Of a stretch of DNA of 64,000 nucleotides, positions 53,132 to 61,511 are shown one piece after another. Position 1 is the stretch's first letter. Each line of letters opens with the position of its first letter. Both the position numbers and the translations under genes were made by a program. This DNA is from Bacillota bacterium. GTDB taxonomy: Bacteria; Bacillota; Clostridia; Christensenellales; CAG-138. Below the pieces are notes generated by a model. The model was not told the DNA's origin, did not search any database, and was given only the letters and a program-made list of their open reading frames with translations. The stretch spans positions 23,166 to 87,165 of the forward strand of contig JAEESS010000004.1 of assembly GCA_016286445.1 (NCBI GenBank). The letters are read 5' to 3'.

Positions 53132-55000
53132 TTATTCGACGGTTACGCTCTTCGCAAGATTGCGCGGCTTGTCGACGTCGAGCCCCTTGGCAACGCTTGT
53201 ATAGTATGCCAGCAGCTGCAGCGGAATGATCGCGATGCTGCCGATGAAATGCGAGTCGGCGTTCGGAACGTAGACGGTGAAATTCGCGGCTTCCTCGACG
53301 TTGTAGTTGCCGCAGCCGGTCAGCCCCATGAGGTACGCGCCGCGCGCTTTGCACTCCGCCATATTGCTGACGGTCTTTTCGATGCGGTCTTGCTGCGTGA
53401 GGACGCCGATGATCAGCGTGCCGTTTTCGACGAGGGAGATTGTGCCGTGCTTCAGCTCGCCCGCGGCGTACGCTTCGCTGTGGATGTAGGAGATCTCCTT
53501 CATTTTAAGGCTTCCCTCAAGGCAGATCGCGTAGTCGAGCCCGCGCCCGATGAAGAAGATGTCCCGCGCGTTGGCGTGCTTCGATGCAAACCACTGGATG
53601 CGTTCCTTGTCTTCGAGCGCGCGCGCCATCTTGTCCGGCAGTGCGGAAAGCTCTAAAAGGTACGCGTCGTACTGTGCGGCTTCGAGCTTAAAGCGTACGT
53701 TCGCAAGCTCGATCGCGAGCGCGTACATCACGGCGAGCTGCGCGCTGTACGCCTTGGTCGTGGCGACGGCGATCTCTGGCCCCGCAAGCGTATACAGCAC
53801 ATGATCCGCTTCCCGCGCGATCGTCGAGCCGACGACGTTCACGATCGCGAGCGTCGGGACCCCCTTCGCTTTTGCCGCACGCAGCGCGGCAAGGCTGTCC
53901 GCGGTCTCGCCGGACTGCGAGACCACGATCACAAGCGCGCCGGGAGAAAACAGCGTTTTCCGGTAGCGGAACTCCGACGCAAGCTCGACGCGCACCGGAA
54001 TCTCCGCAAGGTCCTCGATCACATACTGCGCGAGCATGCCGACATGCCATGCCGAGCCGCAGGCGACGATGTGGATGCCGTCGACCCGTTCGAGAAAGGC
54101 TTTGTCGACGCCTGCCGCCGAAAGATCGATCCTGCCGCCCTTGATGATGCTGTTCAGCGTGTCGCGGACCGCCTTCGGCTGTTCATGGATTTCCTTGATC
54201 ATGAAATGCTCGTAGCCGCCCTTTTCCGCGGCTTCGGCGTCCCAGGTGATACGGGTCAGCGGCAGCGTGATCTCGTCGCCGTTCAGATCGAAGAAATGCG
54301 CTTCGCCCGGCAGCAGCCTTGCGGACTGCAGGTTGTCGATGTAATAAACGTCGCGCGTGTGCTTGAGGATCGCGGGGACGTCGGAGGCAAGGAAGCTTTC
54401 GCCGTCGGCGACGCCGATGATCAGCGGGCTGTCCTTCCGGGCGCAGTAGAGCTCGCCGGGGAAATCCTTGAACATCAGCGCAAGGGCATAGCTGCCGCGC
54501 ACGCGGACCATCATGCGGTTGATCGCGTCGATCGGTCCGATCTTGTATTTTTTGTAATAGTAATCGACGAGCTTGATCACGACCTCGGTGTCTGTGCCGC
54601 TGTAAAAGCGGTAGCCGTTGTTCAGAAGCTTTTGCTTGAGCTCCTCGAAATTCTCGATGATCCCGTTGTGTACGCCGACCACGTCCGATTCGACCGGACC
54701 GGAGCCGGAGCCCGTGGCGTTGCCGGAAACGTGCGGATGCGCGTTCGCGCGGCTCGGCTCGCCGTGCGTTGCCCAGCGCGTGTGTCCGATCCCGCAGAAG
54801 CCCGGCAGCGTTCGCCCGTCATCGGTCATCTCGATCAGATTCCTGAGCTTTCCGGGCGCTTTCACGACCTCGGCAGGCGCATCGCCGCTGCGCACTGCAA
54901 GCCCCGCGGAGTCATAGCCGCGGTATTCAAGCTTCTTCAGTCCCTCCAAAAGGATCGGCGCAGCCGGCTTTGTTCCGGTGTATCCGACAATTCCACACAT
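53132..55000 (-). CDS. glmS: Glutamine-fructose-6-phosphate aminotransferase
   Basis: A 622-residue enzyme. The N-terminal glutaminase begins M-C-G-I-V-G-Y with catalytic Cys2 and R-G-Y-D-S-A-G. The C-terminal half has two SIS domains (S-Q-S-G-E-T-A-D near residue 360) and ends K-P-R-N-L-A-K-S-V-T-V-E, as GlmS does. It makes glucosamine-6-phosphate for peptidoglycan. Only 36 bases separate it from dapL, so there is no room for a glmS ribozyme; it has its own promoter. Confidence 0.96.
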   Translation of the reverse strand: MCGIVGYTGTKPAAPILLEGLKKLEYRGYDSAGLAVRSGDAPAEVVKAPGKLRNLIEMTDDGRTLPGFCGIGHTRWATHGEPSRANAHPHVSGNATGSGSGPVESDVVGVHNGIIENFEELKQKLLNNGYRFYSGTDTEVVIKLVDYYYKKYKIGPIDAINRMMVRVRGSYALALMFKDFPGELYCARKDSPLIIGVADGESFLASDVPAILKHTRDVYYIDNLQSARLLPGEAHFFDLNGDEITLPLTRITWDAEAAEKGGYEHFMIKEIHEQPKAVRDTLNSIIKGGRIDLSAAGVDKAFLERVDGIHIVACGSAWHVGMLAQYVIEDLAEIPVRVELASEFRYRKTLFSPGALVIVVSQSGETADSLAALRAAKAKGVPTLAIVNVVGSTIAREADHVLYTLAGPEIAVATTKAYSAQLAVMYALAIELANVRFKLEAAQYDAYLLELSALPDKMARALEDKERIQWFASKHANARDIFFIGRGLDYAICLEGSLKMKEISYIHSEAYAAGELKHGTISLVENGTLIIGVLTQQDRIEKTVSNMAECKARGAYLMGLTGCGNYNVEEAANFTVYVPNADSHFIGSIAIIPLQLLAYYTSVAKGLDVDKPRNLAKSVTVE

Positions 55001-55035
55001 AAATGATACTCCCTTCCGATACGGTATCCGTATAT

Positions 55036-55063
55036 ACTATACTCTTTTTTTGAAAAATGTCAA
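55036..55063 (-). promoter_or_regulatory. glmS promoter inside the end of dapL
   Basis: Minus strand TTGACA (55058-55063), 16-base spacer, TATAGT (55036-55041). Lets glmS be read apart from the upstream block. Confidence 0.75.
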
Positions 55064-56224
55064 AAGCCTTCCTGCGGCTTCCTCCGTGTCTTCTCTGCTG
55101 CCGAAGCAGGAGAGGCGCACATGCCCTTCCCCGCCTTCTCCGAAGCCCTCGCCGGGCGTCACGACGATCTGCGCCTCCTCCAGCAGGCGGTCGAAGAAGG
55201 TCCATCCGCTCTGACCGTCCGGGCACGGAAGCCAAAGGTAAGGGGCGTTGCGTCCGCCGGTGAACCGCACGCCGGCTTTTCGGAGCGTTTCGGAGAGGAT
55301 GCGCCCGTTCTCCTGAAAATCGGCGATCCTCTCGCGGCTGAAGCGCAGACCTTCCGGGGACAGCGCCGCTTCGCCCGCACGCTGCAGCATATAGGAGACG
55401 CCGTTGGTCCGTGTGGTCCGGTCCCGCGTCCACATGTCCCGCAGGGAACAGCCGTCCCGCACCAGCGCCTCCGGAACTGCGGTATAGCCCAGTCGCATGC
55501 CGGTGAAGCCCGCCGTCTTGGACAGAGAGGAGATCTCGATCGCGCAGGCTTTTGCGCCCGGGAGCTCGTAGATGCTGTGGGGGACCTCCGCGTCCCGGAT
55601 GAAGGCTTCGTACGCCGCGTCAAACAGAATGACCGCCTGCCGCGCGTTCGCCCAGTCGACCCACTTCCTAAGCTGCGACCGGGTATACGCCGCGCCGGTC
55701 GGGTTGTTCGGAGAACAGAGAAAGACAAGGTCGGCGTCCGTATCCGCCGTCGGCAGGGGCAGAAAACCGTTTTCCCGATTTCCCGCAAGATGCAGGATCG
55801 GTCTTCCCGCCATGCGGCTGACGTCCGCGTATGCGGGATAGGCGGGTTCGGTCACCAGCACCCGCGCGTCTGCGGAGAACAGGTTTCCGATCGCCCCGAG
55901 GTCGTCCGCCGCGCCGCAGGAGATGAAGATCTCGCCGGCGGAAAGGGTCACGTTCCTTTGCCGGTAGTAAGCCGCTACAGCCGCTTTCAGAAAGTCCGTG
56001 CCGGTCTCCGGCTGATAGCCGTGAAAGGTTTCCGGGCGGCTCTGCTCCTCTGCGGCGCGGTGCAAGGCTTCGATGACCGCAGGCGCCAGAGGACCTTTGA
56101 CGTCGCCCACGCCCAGCCGCAGCAGCCGCCGGTCCGGATGGTTTTCGGCATAGCGCGAAACGGCGTCTGTCAGACGGGAAAAGAAGAAGGCGGGCGGCAG
56201 CTGTGTATAGGCGGAACGGATCAT
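55037..56224 (-). CDS. dapL: LL-diaminopimelate aminotransferase
   Basis: A 395-residue PLP enzyme (fold type I). F-H-G-Y-Q-P-E-T-G near residue 70, C-S-P-N-N-P-T-G near 165, and the PLP lysine in S-S-L-S-K-T-A-G-F-T-G-M-R-L-G-Y near 225. Converts tetrahydrodipicolinate to LL-DAP in one step. The ATG at 56224 overlaps the dapF stop (ATGA); the longer frame upstream lies inside dapF and is rejected. Confidence 0.9.
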   Translation of the reverse strand: MIRSAYTQLPPAFFFSRLTDAVSRYAENHPDRRLLRLGVGDVKGPLAPAVIEALHRAAEEQSRPETFHGYQPETGTDFLKAAVAAYYRQRNVTLSAGEIFISCGAADDLGAIGNLFSADARVLVTEPAYPAYADVSRMAGRPILHLAGNRENGFLPLPTADTDADLVFLCSPNNPTGAAYTRSQLRKWVDWANARQAVILFDAAYEAFIRDAEVPHSIYELPGAKACAIEISSLSKTAGFTGMRLGYTAVPEALVRDGCSLRDMWTRDRTTRTNGVSYMLQRAGEAALSPEGLRFSRERIADFQENGRILSETLRKAGVRFTGGRNAPYLWLPCPDGQSGWTFFDRLLEEAQIVVTPGEGFGEGGEGHVRLSCFGSREDTEEAAGRLLTFFKKRV

Positions 56225-57009
56225 ATCGCGACCTCCCCCTCGAAGACCGTCGCCGCAGGGCCCTCCATGGTGACGCGGTCGTCTGCGTTGACCGTGACGA
56301 ACAGGCTTCCCCCGTCCAGAACGACCTCGATGCGCCGTTCTGCGGGGCAAAGTCCCTGCTTGACTGCCGCAAAGGCGGAAGCGCATGCCCCCGTGCCGCA
56401 GGCGGGCGTAACGCCGCAGCCGCGTTCCCAGACCCGCATCCGAAGCTTCGTGTCGGACAGAACACGGACAAATTCCGCATTGATCCCGCCGGGAAAGCGC
56501 GGATCGTGTTCGATCGCGGGTCCGAGGACGGAAAGCGGCAGGTCCTCGGCCGCATCGGAAAAGATCACCAGATGCGGATTTCCGACCGAGACCGGTATCC
56601 CCGTCCCCATGCCGTCCGGCAGCGTCACAGGCGCCTGTTCCAAGCGGACGCGCCCCATGTCCGCGGCGACGCCTGCGACCTGCCCGTGTTCGATCCGTAA
56701 GCGTAAGGTCCGGACGCCGGATTGCGTTTCCACGGTCAGACAGTCCTTCTGCAGCATTCCTTTTTCATAAAGGAACTTGCCGACGCAGCGGATGCCGTTG
56801 CCGCACATGCCGGCTTCGCTGCCGTCGGCGTTGAAGATGTTCATCCTGCAGTCCGTCGTTTGTGAGCGTGAGACAAAGATCACCCCGTCCGCGCCGACGC
56901 CGAGGCGCCGATCGCACAGCGCCGCGCAAAGATGCGCCGCGTTTTCGGGGACGGGACCTGCGATCAGCAGAAAATCGTTGCCAAGTCCGTGCATCTTCGT
57001 GAACTTCAT
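56221..57009 (-). CDS. dapF: Diaminopimelate epimerase
   Basis: A 262-residue enzyme: N-terminal K-M-H-G-L-G-N-D-F, first catalytic Cys in C-G-N-G-I-R-C-V-G, second in T-P-A-C-G-T-G-A-C-A. Turns LL-DAP into meso-DAP, so with DapL the last two steps to the peptidoglycan crosslinker lie together. GGAGG before the ATG, 31 bases after glnA. Confidence 0.95.
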   Translation of the reverse strand: MKFTKMHGLGNDFLLIAGPVPENAAHLCAALCDRRLGVGADGVIFVSRSQTTDCRMNIFNADGSEAGMCGNGIRCVGKFLYEKGMLQKDCLTVETQSGVRTLRLRIEHGQVAGVAADMGRVRLEQAPVTLPDGMGTGIPVSVGNPHLVIFSDAAEDLPLSVLGPAIEHDPRFPGGINAEFVRVLSDTKLRMRVWERGCGVTPACGTGACASAFAAVKQGLCPAERRIEVVLDGGSLFVTVNADDRVTMEGPAATVFEGEVAI

Positions 57010-57040
57010 AACGGCTTCCTCCTGTCCGATCCGGTCGGGC

Positions 57041-58372
57041 TCAATAGACCAGCATGTATTTTTTTAGTTCCCAGTCGGTCACGCGCGTGCGGTATTCGTC
57101 CCACTCGCGGCGTTTGCCCTCGGTGTAATGCGTAAAGACGTGCTCGCCGAGCGTGTCTACGATCAGCGGATCGGCGGAAAGGCATTCGACCGCCTCCAAG
57201 AGGTTCCCCGGCAGGCTGGCGATGCCGTGCGCCTTGCGCTCCGTGTCGGTCATCAGGTAGATGTTTTCGGTGATCTCCGCAGGCGGCGTCATGCCCTTTT
57301 CGATGCCGTCCAGCCCCGCGGCAAGGCAGACCGCGATCGCCAGATACGGGTTGCAGGCGGGGTCCGGGCAGCGGAGCTCGACGCGCGTGGAGCTGCCGCG
57401 CGCGGCGGGGATGCGGATCAATGCCGAGCGATTCGACGCGCTCCAGGCAAGATAGCACGGCGCTTCATAGCCGGGGACGAGGCGCTTGTAGGAATTGACG
57501 AGCGGATTGGTGATCGCCGCCATGCCGCGCACATGCGTCAGTACGCCCGCGATAAAGCTGTACGCATCTTTACTGAGCTGCTTCTCGCCGTTCGGATCGA
57601 AGAACGTGTTCTTTCCGTCGCGGAACAGCGACATGTTCACATGCATGCCGCTGCCGTTGATGCCAAACACGGGCTTCGGCATGAACGTGGCGTGCAGACC
57701 GTAGTTCTGACTGATCGTCTTGACCGCCATGCGGAACGTCAGGATGTTGTCGGCGGCGGTCAGCGCATCCTCGTACTTGAAGTCGATCTCGTGCTGTCCC
57801 TCGGCGACCTCGTGATGGCTCGCTTCGATCTCAAAGCCCATCTCTTCGAGCATCAGACAGATCTCGCGGCGCACGTTGCCGCCGTGGTCGATCGGCGCCA
57901 TGTCGAAATAGCCCGCCGCGTCCGCGGTGCGCGACGTCGGCAGTCCCTTGTCGTCCGCTTCAAAGAGGAAGAACTCCATCTCGGGACCGACGTTGAAGGT
58001 GTAGCCCAGCTCCTCCGCGCGGCGGAGCGTCCGCTTCAGAACATAGCGCGGATCGCCGACGAACGGCGTGCCGTCCGGGTTATAGACGTCGCAGATCAGC
58101 CGCGCCGTCTTGTGCATGGCGGGCTGCCACGGCAGGATCGCAAAGGTGTTGAGATCGGGTCTCAGGTACTGGTCGGATTCGTGGATGCGGGTAAAGCCCT
58201 CGATCGAGCTGCCGTCGATCATGATCTTGTTGTCCACGACCTTTTCGATCTGCGAGCGCGTGACTGCCACGTTCTTCATCTGTCCGAAAATATCGGAAAA
58301 CTGCAGGCGGATAAATTCGATGTCTTCTTCGTTGACGATGCGGACAATGTCCTCTTTAGTATAATGCTTCAT
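57041..58372 (-). CDS. glnA: Glutamine synthetase, type I
   Basis: A 443-residue GS, the length of the Firmicutes GSI-alpha form. [10 protein letters not shown] near residue 50, G-P-E-M-E-F-F-L-F near 128, N-G-S-G-M-H-V-N near 240, and N-R-S-A-L-I-R-I-P near 320 place the metal, ATP and glutamate sites. ATGA overlap with the pyrG stop. No GlnR-type site was seen since it lies inside an operon. Confidence 0.95.
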   Translation of the reverse strand: MKHYTKEDIVRIVNEEDIEFIRLQFSDIFGQMKNVAVTRSQIEKVVDNKIMIDGSSIEGFTRIHESDQYLRPDLNTFAILPWQPAMHKTARLICDVYNPDGTPFVGDPRYVLKRTLRRAEELGYTFNVGPEMEFFLFEADDKGLPTSRTADAAGYFDMAPIDHGGNVRREICLMLEEMGFEIEASHHEVAEGQHEIDFKYEDALTAADNILTFRMAVKTISQNYGLHATFMPKPVFGINGSGMHVNMSLFRDGKNTFFDPNGEKQLSKDAYSFIAGVLTHVRGMAAITNPLVNSYKRLVPGYEAPCYLAWSASNRSALIRIPAARGSSTRVELRCPDPACNPYLAIAVCLAAGLDGIEKGMTPPAEITENIYLMTDTERKAHGIASLPGNLLEAVECLSADPLIVDTLGEHVFTHYTEGKRREWDEYRTRVTDWELKKYMLVY

Positions 58373-59982
58373 GATTTTTCTCCTTGTAATTGATGATTTT
58401 GTGCCGCCTCGATGAATCCGAGGAACAGCGGGTGGGGTTTGTTCGGTCGGCTCTTAAACTCCGGATGATACTGCACGCCGATATGGAACGGCGCTTCTTT
58501 GATCTCTGCCGCTTCGATCAGGCGCCCGTCCGGGGAAACGCCCGAAAACGTCAGACCTGCTTCCTGAAGTCGCTGTCGGAATTCGTTGTTGAGCTCATAG
58601 CGGTGTCTGTGGCGCTCCGCGATCGCGTCAAGCGCATAGCAGCGGGAGAGCGTCGTGCCCGGCTGTACGATGCACGGATAGCTTCCGAGCCGCAGCGTGC
58701 CGCCCTTGTCGACCTCATCGCTCTGTCCAGGCATGAAGTCGATGACCTTGTGACGGCTCTCCGGATCGAACTCACCGGAGTTCGCGTCCGCCCAGCCGAG
58801 GACGTTCCGCGCAAATTCGATGCACAGGATCTGCATGCCAAGGCAGATGCCGAAATACGGAAGTCCGTGCGTTCTCGCATAGCCCGCCGCTTGGATCATG
58901 CCCTCGATCCCTCGGCTGCCGAAGCCGCCTGGGACCAGGATCCCGTCGACGTCCTTCACATCGTCCGGCGTGAACGTCTCCGAATCGATCCATTTGAGCT
59001 CGACCGAAACGCCGCGCGCGTAGCCCGCATGCTTCAGCGCTTCGACGATCGAAAGATAGGCGTCGTGCAGCTGCGTGTATTTTCCGGCGATCGCGACCGA
59101 AACGGCGCCCTTCGGATGCTTGACGCGCTCGACCATTTCCCGCCATTCCGAAAGGTCCGGTTCGGGTGCCGAAAGATGCAGCTTGCGAAGCACGATGTCG
59201 GAGAAATGCGCCTGCTCAAGGTACAGCGGCGCTTCATACAGCGTGTCGAGCGTTAGGTTTTCGATCACGCAGTCGCGGTCGACGTTGCAGAAATGTGCGA
59301 TCTTCTCGAAGATTCCGTCGTCCGTGATCGGCTCGTCGCAGCGCAGCACGAGGACGTCCGGCGTAATGCCCATGCCCAGAAGCTCCTTCACGGAATGCTG
59401 CGTCGGCTTCGATTTGTGCTCGCCGCTCGCCTTGAGATATGGGACGAGCGTGACGTGGATATAGATCGCATTTTCGCGTCCGACCTCGCGTCCGACCTGC
59501 CGGATCGCTTCAAGGAACGGCTGTCCCTCGATGTCGCCGATCGTGCCGCCTACCTCTGTGATCACGACGTCCGCGTCCGTTTTCTCGCCGACGCGGTAGA
59601 TGAAGTGCTTGATCTCGTCCGTGATGTGCGGGATCGTCTGCACCGTCTTGCCGAGGTATCCGCCCTGCCGCTCGCGGGCGAGCACGTTCGCGTAGACCTT
59701 GCCGGTCGTCAGGTTCGAGTACCGGTTCAGATCCTCGTCGATGAAGCGCTCATAGTGCCCGAGGTCCAGGTCGGTCTCCGCGCCGTCCTCGGTGACGTAG
59801 ACCTCGCCGTGCTGATAGGGGCTCATCGTGCCCGGATCGACGTTGATGTACGGGTCGAGCTTCTGCGCCGCGACCTTGAACCCGCGCGCCTTCAAAAGCC
59901 TTCCGAGCGACGCCGCCGTAATGCCCTTGCCAAGACCGGAGACCACGCCGCCGGTCACAAAAATGTACTTTTTCACAGCCAT
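58369..59982 (-). CDS. pyrG: CTP synthase
   Basis: A 537-residue enzyme: [16 protein letters not shown] at the N-terminus, amidotransferase Cys in F-G-I-C-L-G-M-Q, and H-P-E-F near the C-terminus. I choose the ATG at 59982 as the family start; an in-frame ATG at 59997 adds five residues. Converts UTP to CTP with glutamine as nitrogen donor. Heads the pyrG-glnA-dapF-dapL block and has a 215-base leader with a terminator-like hairpin. Confidence 0.96.
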   Translation of the reverse strand: MAVKKYIFVTGGVVSGLGKGITAASLGRLLKARGFKVAAQKLDPYINVDPGTMSPYQHGEVYVTEDGAETDLDLGHYERFIDEDLNRYSNLTTGKVYANVLARERQGGYLGKTVQTIPHITDEIKHFIYRVGEKTDADVVITEVGGTIGDIEGQPFLEAIRQVGREVGRENAIYIHVTLVPYLKASGEHKSKPTQHSVKELLGMGITPDVLVLRCDEPITDDGIFEKIAHFCNVDRDCVIENLTLDTLYEAPLYLEQAHFSDIVLRKLHLSAPEPDLSEWREMVERVKHPKGAVSVAIAGKYTQLHDAYLSIVEALKHAGYARGVSVELKWIDSETFTPDDVKDVDGILVPGGFGSRGIEGMIQAAGYARTHGLPYFGICLGMQILCIEFARNVLGWADANSGEFDPESRHKVIDFMPGQSDEVDKGGTLRLGSYPCIVQPGTTLSRCYALDAIAERHRHRYELNNEFRQRLQEAGLTFSGVSPDGRLIEAAEIKEAPFHIGVQYHPEFKSRPNKPHPLFLGFIEAAQNHQLQGEKS

Positions 59983-60061
59983 TCCTTCAGTCCTCATTTC
60001 TTGATTTCCTCATTCCTCTATTTCATTTCTTCTTTTCTTCATTCCTTCATTTCTTCATTTG
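59983..60061 (-). other. Purine-rich pyrG leader with chained mini-ORFs
   Basis: On the minus strand nearly all A and G with few T: repeated GAAATGAAG and GGAATGAAG units. ATGs and TGAs overlap (ATGA) so that very short frames follow one another: [24 protein letters not shown]. May be only simple-sequence DNA, or may act on translation of pyrG. Confidence 0.4.
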
Positions 60062-60103
60062 AAAAGCGTCCGCCCGAGGGGAGTTGTCCCCGCGGATGGA
60101 CGC
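60062..60103 (-). terminator. Attenuator-like hairpin in the pyrG leader
   Basis: Minus strand GCGTCC..GGACGC with an inner GGGGA-CAAC-TCCCC, followed by TTTT, about 80 bases before pyrG. Just upstream CTGACG and CGTCAG could form a competing stem. The position inside the leader, between promoter and gene, suggests attenuation. Confidence 0.6.
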
Positions 60104-60206
60104 CTGACGTTCATCTTTCACTGCATCTTTGCTCGAATGCGTATTCGGTTCGGTTCGCCTCGCGGTTCGCGTCAGCGATATATCATATACAAAAAACACG
60201 AGAGTC

Positions 60207-60235
60207 ATTATACGACGGCAAAAGCAAAATGTCAA
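60207..60235 (-). promoter_or_regulatory. pyrG operon promoter (full consensus)
   Basis: Minus strand TTGACA (60230-60235), 17-base spacer, TATAAT (60207-60212). The transcript start does not carry the GGG-run used for reiterative control of Bacillus pyrG. Confidence 0.9.
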
Positions 60236-60308
60236 GTATTTTTTGCGCTGTTCGGTATGTCGAAAAAGACGGCGGATCGATGCGTGAAATGCCGCAAAAA
60301 AGGCGGGC

Positions 60309-60337
60309 TTGACGGTCCTGCGGGATTCCCGTATACT
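60309..60337 (+). promoter_or_regulatory. Promoter of the kinase-like gene
   Basis: TTGACG (60309-60314), 17-base spacer, TATACT (60332-60337), 39 bases before the ATG. Confidence 0.8.
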
Positions 60338-60376
60338 GAAGAAGAACCGACAAATATCCGGGGCGGAGGGACGCGT

Positions 60377-60889
60377 ATGGAGGAAACGATGACGGTCTGC
60401 GGAACGGAATACCGCATCAAACGCCTGCTAGGACACGGAAAAGGCGGGTATTCGTATCTTGCCGAGCGGGACGGGCGCGAGTTCGTGCTGAAGCAGATCC
60501 ACCACGAGCCCTGCAGCTATTATACCTTCGGCAACAAGCTCGAAGCCGAACGGCACGATTACGGGCGTCTCAAAGCAGCCGGGATCCGCATTCCGGAGCT
60601 GCTTGCGATCGATCCGGAGACCGAGCGCATCGTGAAGGAATACATCGCGGGCGAGACCGTTTTTGAGATCGTAAAAAGCGGACGCAGCGCAAAGCCGTAC
60701 CTTGCGGACGTCCGGGATATGGCGGCAAAGGCGAAGGCGGCGGGGCTGAACATCGATTATTATCCGACGAACTTCGTTGTAAAAGACGGGCTTCTGTGGT
60801 ACGTCGATTACGAATGCAACGCGTATTCGGACGAATGGAGCTTTGAGACCTGGGGGATCCGATACTGGCTGAACGCGCCGGAGCAGTGA
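60377..60889 (+). CDS. Minimal protein-kinase-fold protein (Bud32/RIO-like)
   Basis: Only 170 residues. Gly-loop G-H-G-K-G-G-Y-S (19-26), Lys39 in F-V-L-K-Q, catalytic-loop D-Y-Y-P-T-N (Asp127, Asn132) and the metal Asp144 in Y-V-D-Y-E. The small size and the D-x4-N loop are like Bud32/RIO or aminoglycoside-kinase relatives, not Hanks kinases; no membrane segment. GGAGG before the ATG at 60377; the frame open earlier passes through the pyrG leader. The next gene (GNAT) begins 11 bases later. Target unknown. Confidence 0.75.
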   Translation: MEETMTVCGTEYRIKRLLGHGKGGYSYLAERDGREFVLKQIHHEPCSYYTFGNKLEAERHDYGRLKAAGIRIPELLAIDPETERIVKEYIAGETVFEIVKSGRSAKPYLADVRDMAAKAKAAGLNIDYYPTNFVVKDGLLWYVDYECNAYSDEWSFETWGIRYWLNAPEQ

Positions 60890-60900
60890 CGGAGGGACAT

Positions 60901-61380
60901 ATGGAACGATTGACGATCCGCAAAGCGGAGGAACGGGACTGCGGGCTGATCCTGCATTTTATCAAAGAGCTTGCAGCCTATGAAAAGATGTCGGACGAGG
61001 TCGTCGCGACCGAAGAACTGCTCAAAGAATGGCTTTTTGAGAAGCACGCCGCCGAAGTACTCTTTGCCTGCGAAAACGGGAAGGAGGTTGGCTTTGCGCT
61101 GTTCTTCCATAACTTCTCGACCTTTGTGGGCAGGGCTGGGCTGTACCTCGAAGACCTCTATGTGCTGCCCGAATACCGCGGCAAAGGCTGCGGAAAGGCG
61201 ATTCTCAAGCGGCTTGCCGCGATCGCGGTCGAACGCGGCTGCGGACGCATGGAATGGGTCTGCCTCGACTGGAACAAGCCGAGCATGGACTTCTACCGCT
61301 CCCTCGGCGCGCGTCCGATGGACGAATGGACGATCTGGCGCGTCGCGGGCGAGACGCTCCAATCGCTCGCAAAGGACTGA
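60901..61380 (+). CDS. GNAT acetyltransferase, diamine/thialysine type
   Basis: A 159-residue GNAT closely patterned on SSAT/thialysine acetyltransferases: F-F-H-N-F-S-T-F, L-Y-L-E-D-L-Y-V-L-P-E-Y-R-G-K-G-C-G-K-A-I-L-K near 90-110, and V-C-L-D-W-N-K-P-S-M-D-F-Y. In that family it acetylates polyamines or thialysine. ATG at 60901 after GGAGGG; a GTG at 60886 inside the preceding gene's end is less likely. Confidence 0.85.
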   Translation: MERLTIRKAEERDCGLILHFIKELAAYEKMSDEVVATEELLKEWLFEKHAAEVLFACENGKEVGFALFFHNFSTFVGRAGLYLEDLYVLPEYRGKGCGKAILKRLAAIAVERGCGRMEWVCLDWNKPSMDFYRSLGARPMDEWTIWRVAGETLQSLAKD

Positions 61381-61433
61381 GCGCAAAGAATAGGCGCCCC
61401 TGCTTCGGCGTACTGTATTTCGGTATCATCCCG

Positions 61434-61472
61434 CAAAAAAGACTCCCGAGGATCTCCCCCGAGAGTCTTTGC
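61434..61472. terminator. Two-way terminator between the GNAT and surface-protein genes
   Basis: Stem AAAGACTC/GAGTCTTT with further pairing inside; TTTTTT follows on the minus strand. Confidence 0.8.
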
Positions 61473-61511
61473 CATTTCCTGCGGGACTTTCCGAAAGCCC
61501 CTTTATCATGT

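Noticed and set aside
55001..55036. glmS ribozyme before glmS
   Set aside because: Only 36 bases separate dapL and glmS; the ribozyme needs well over 100 and no core was seen.
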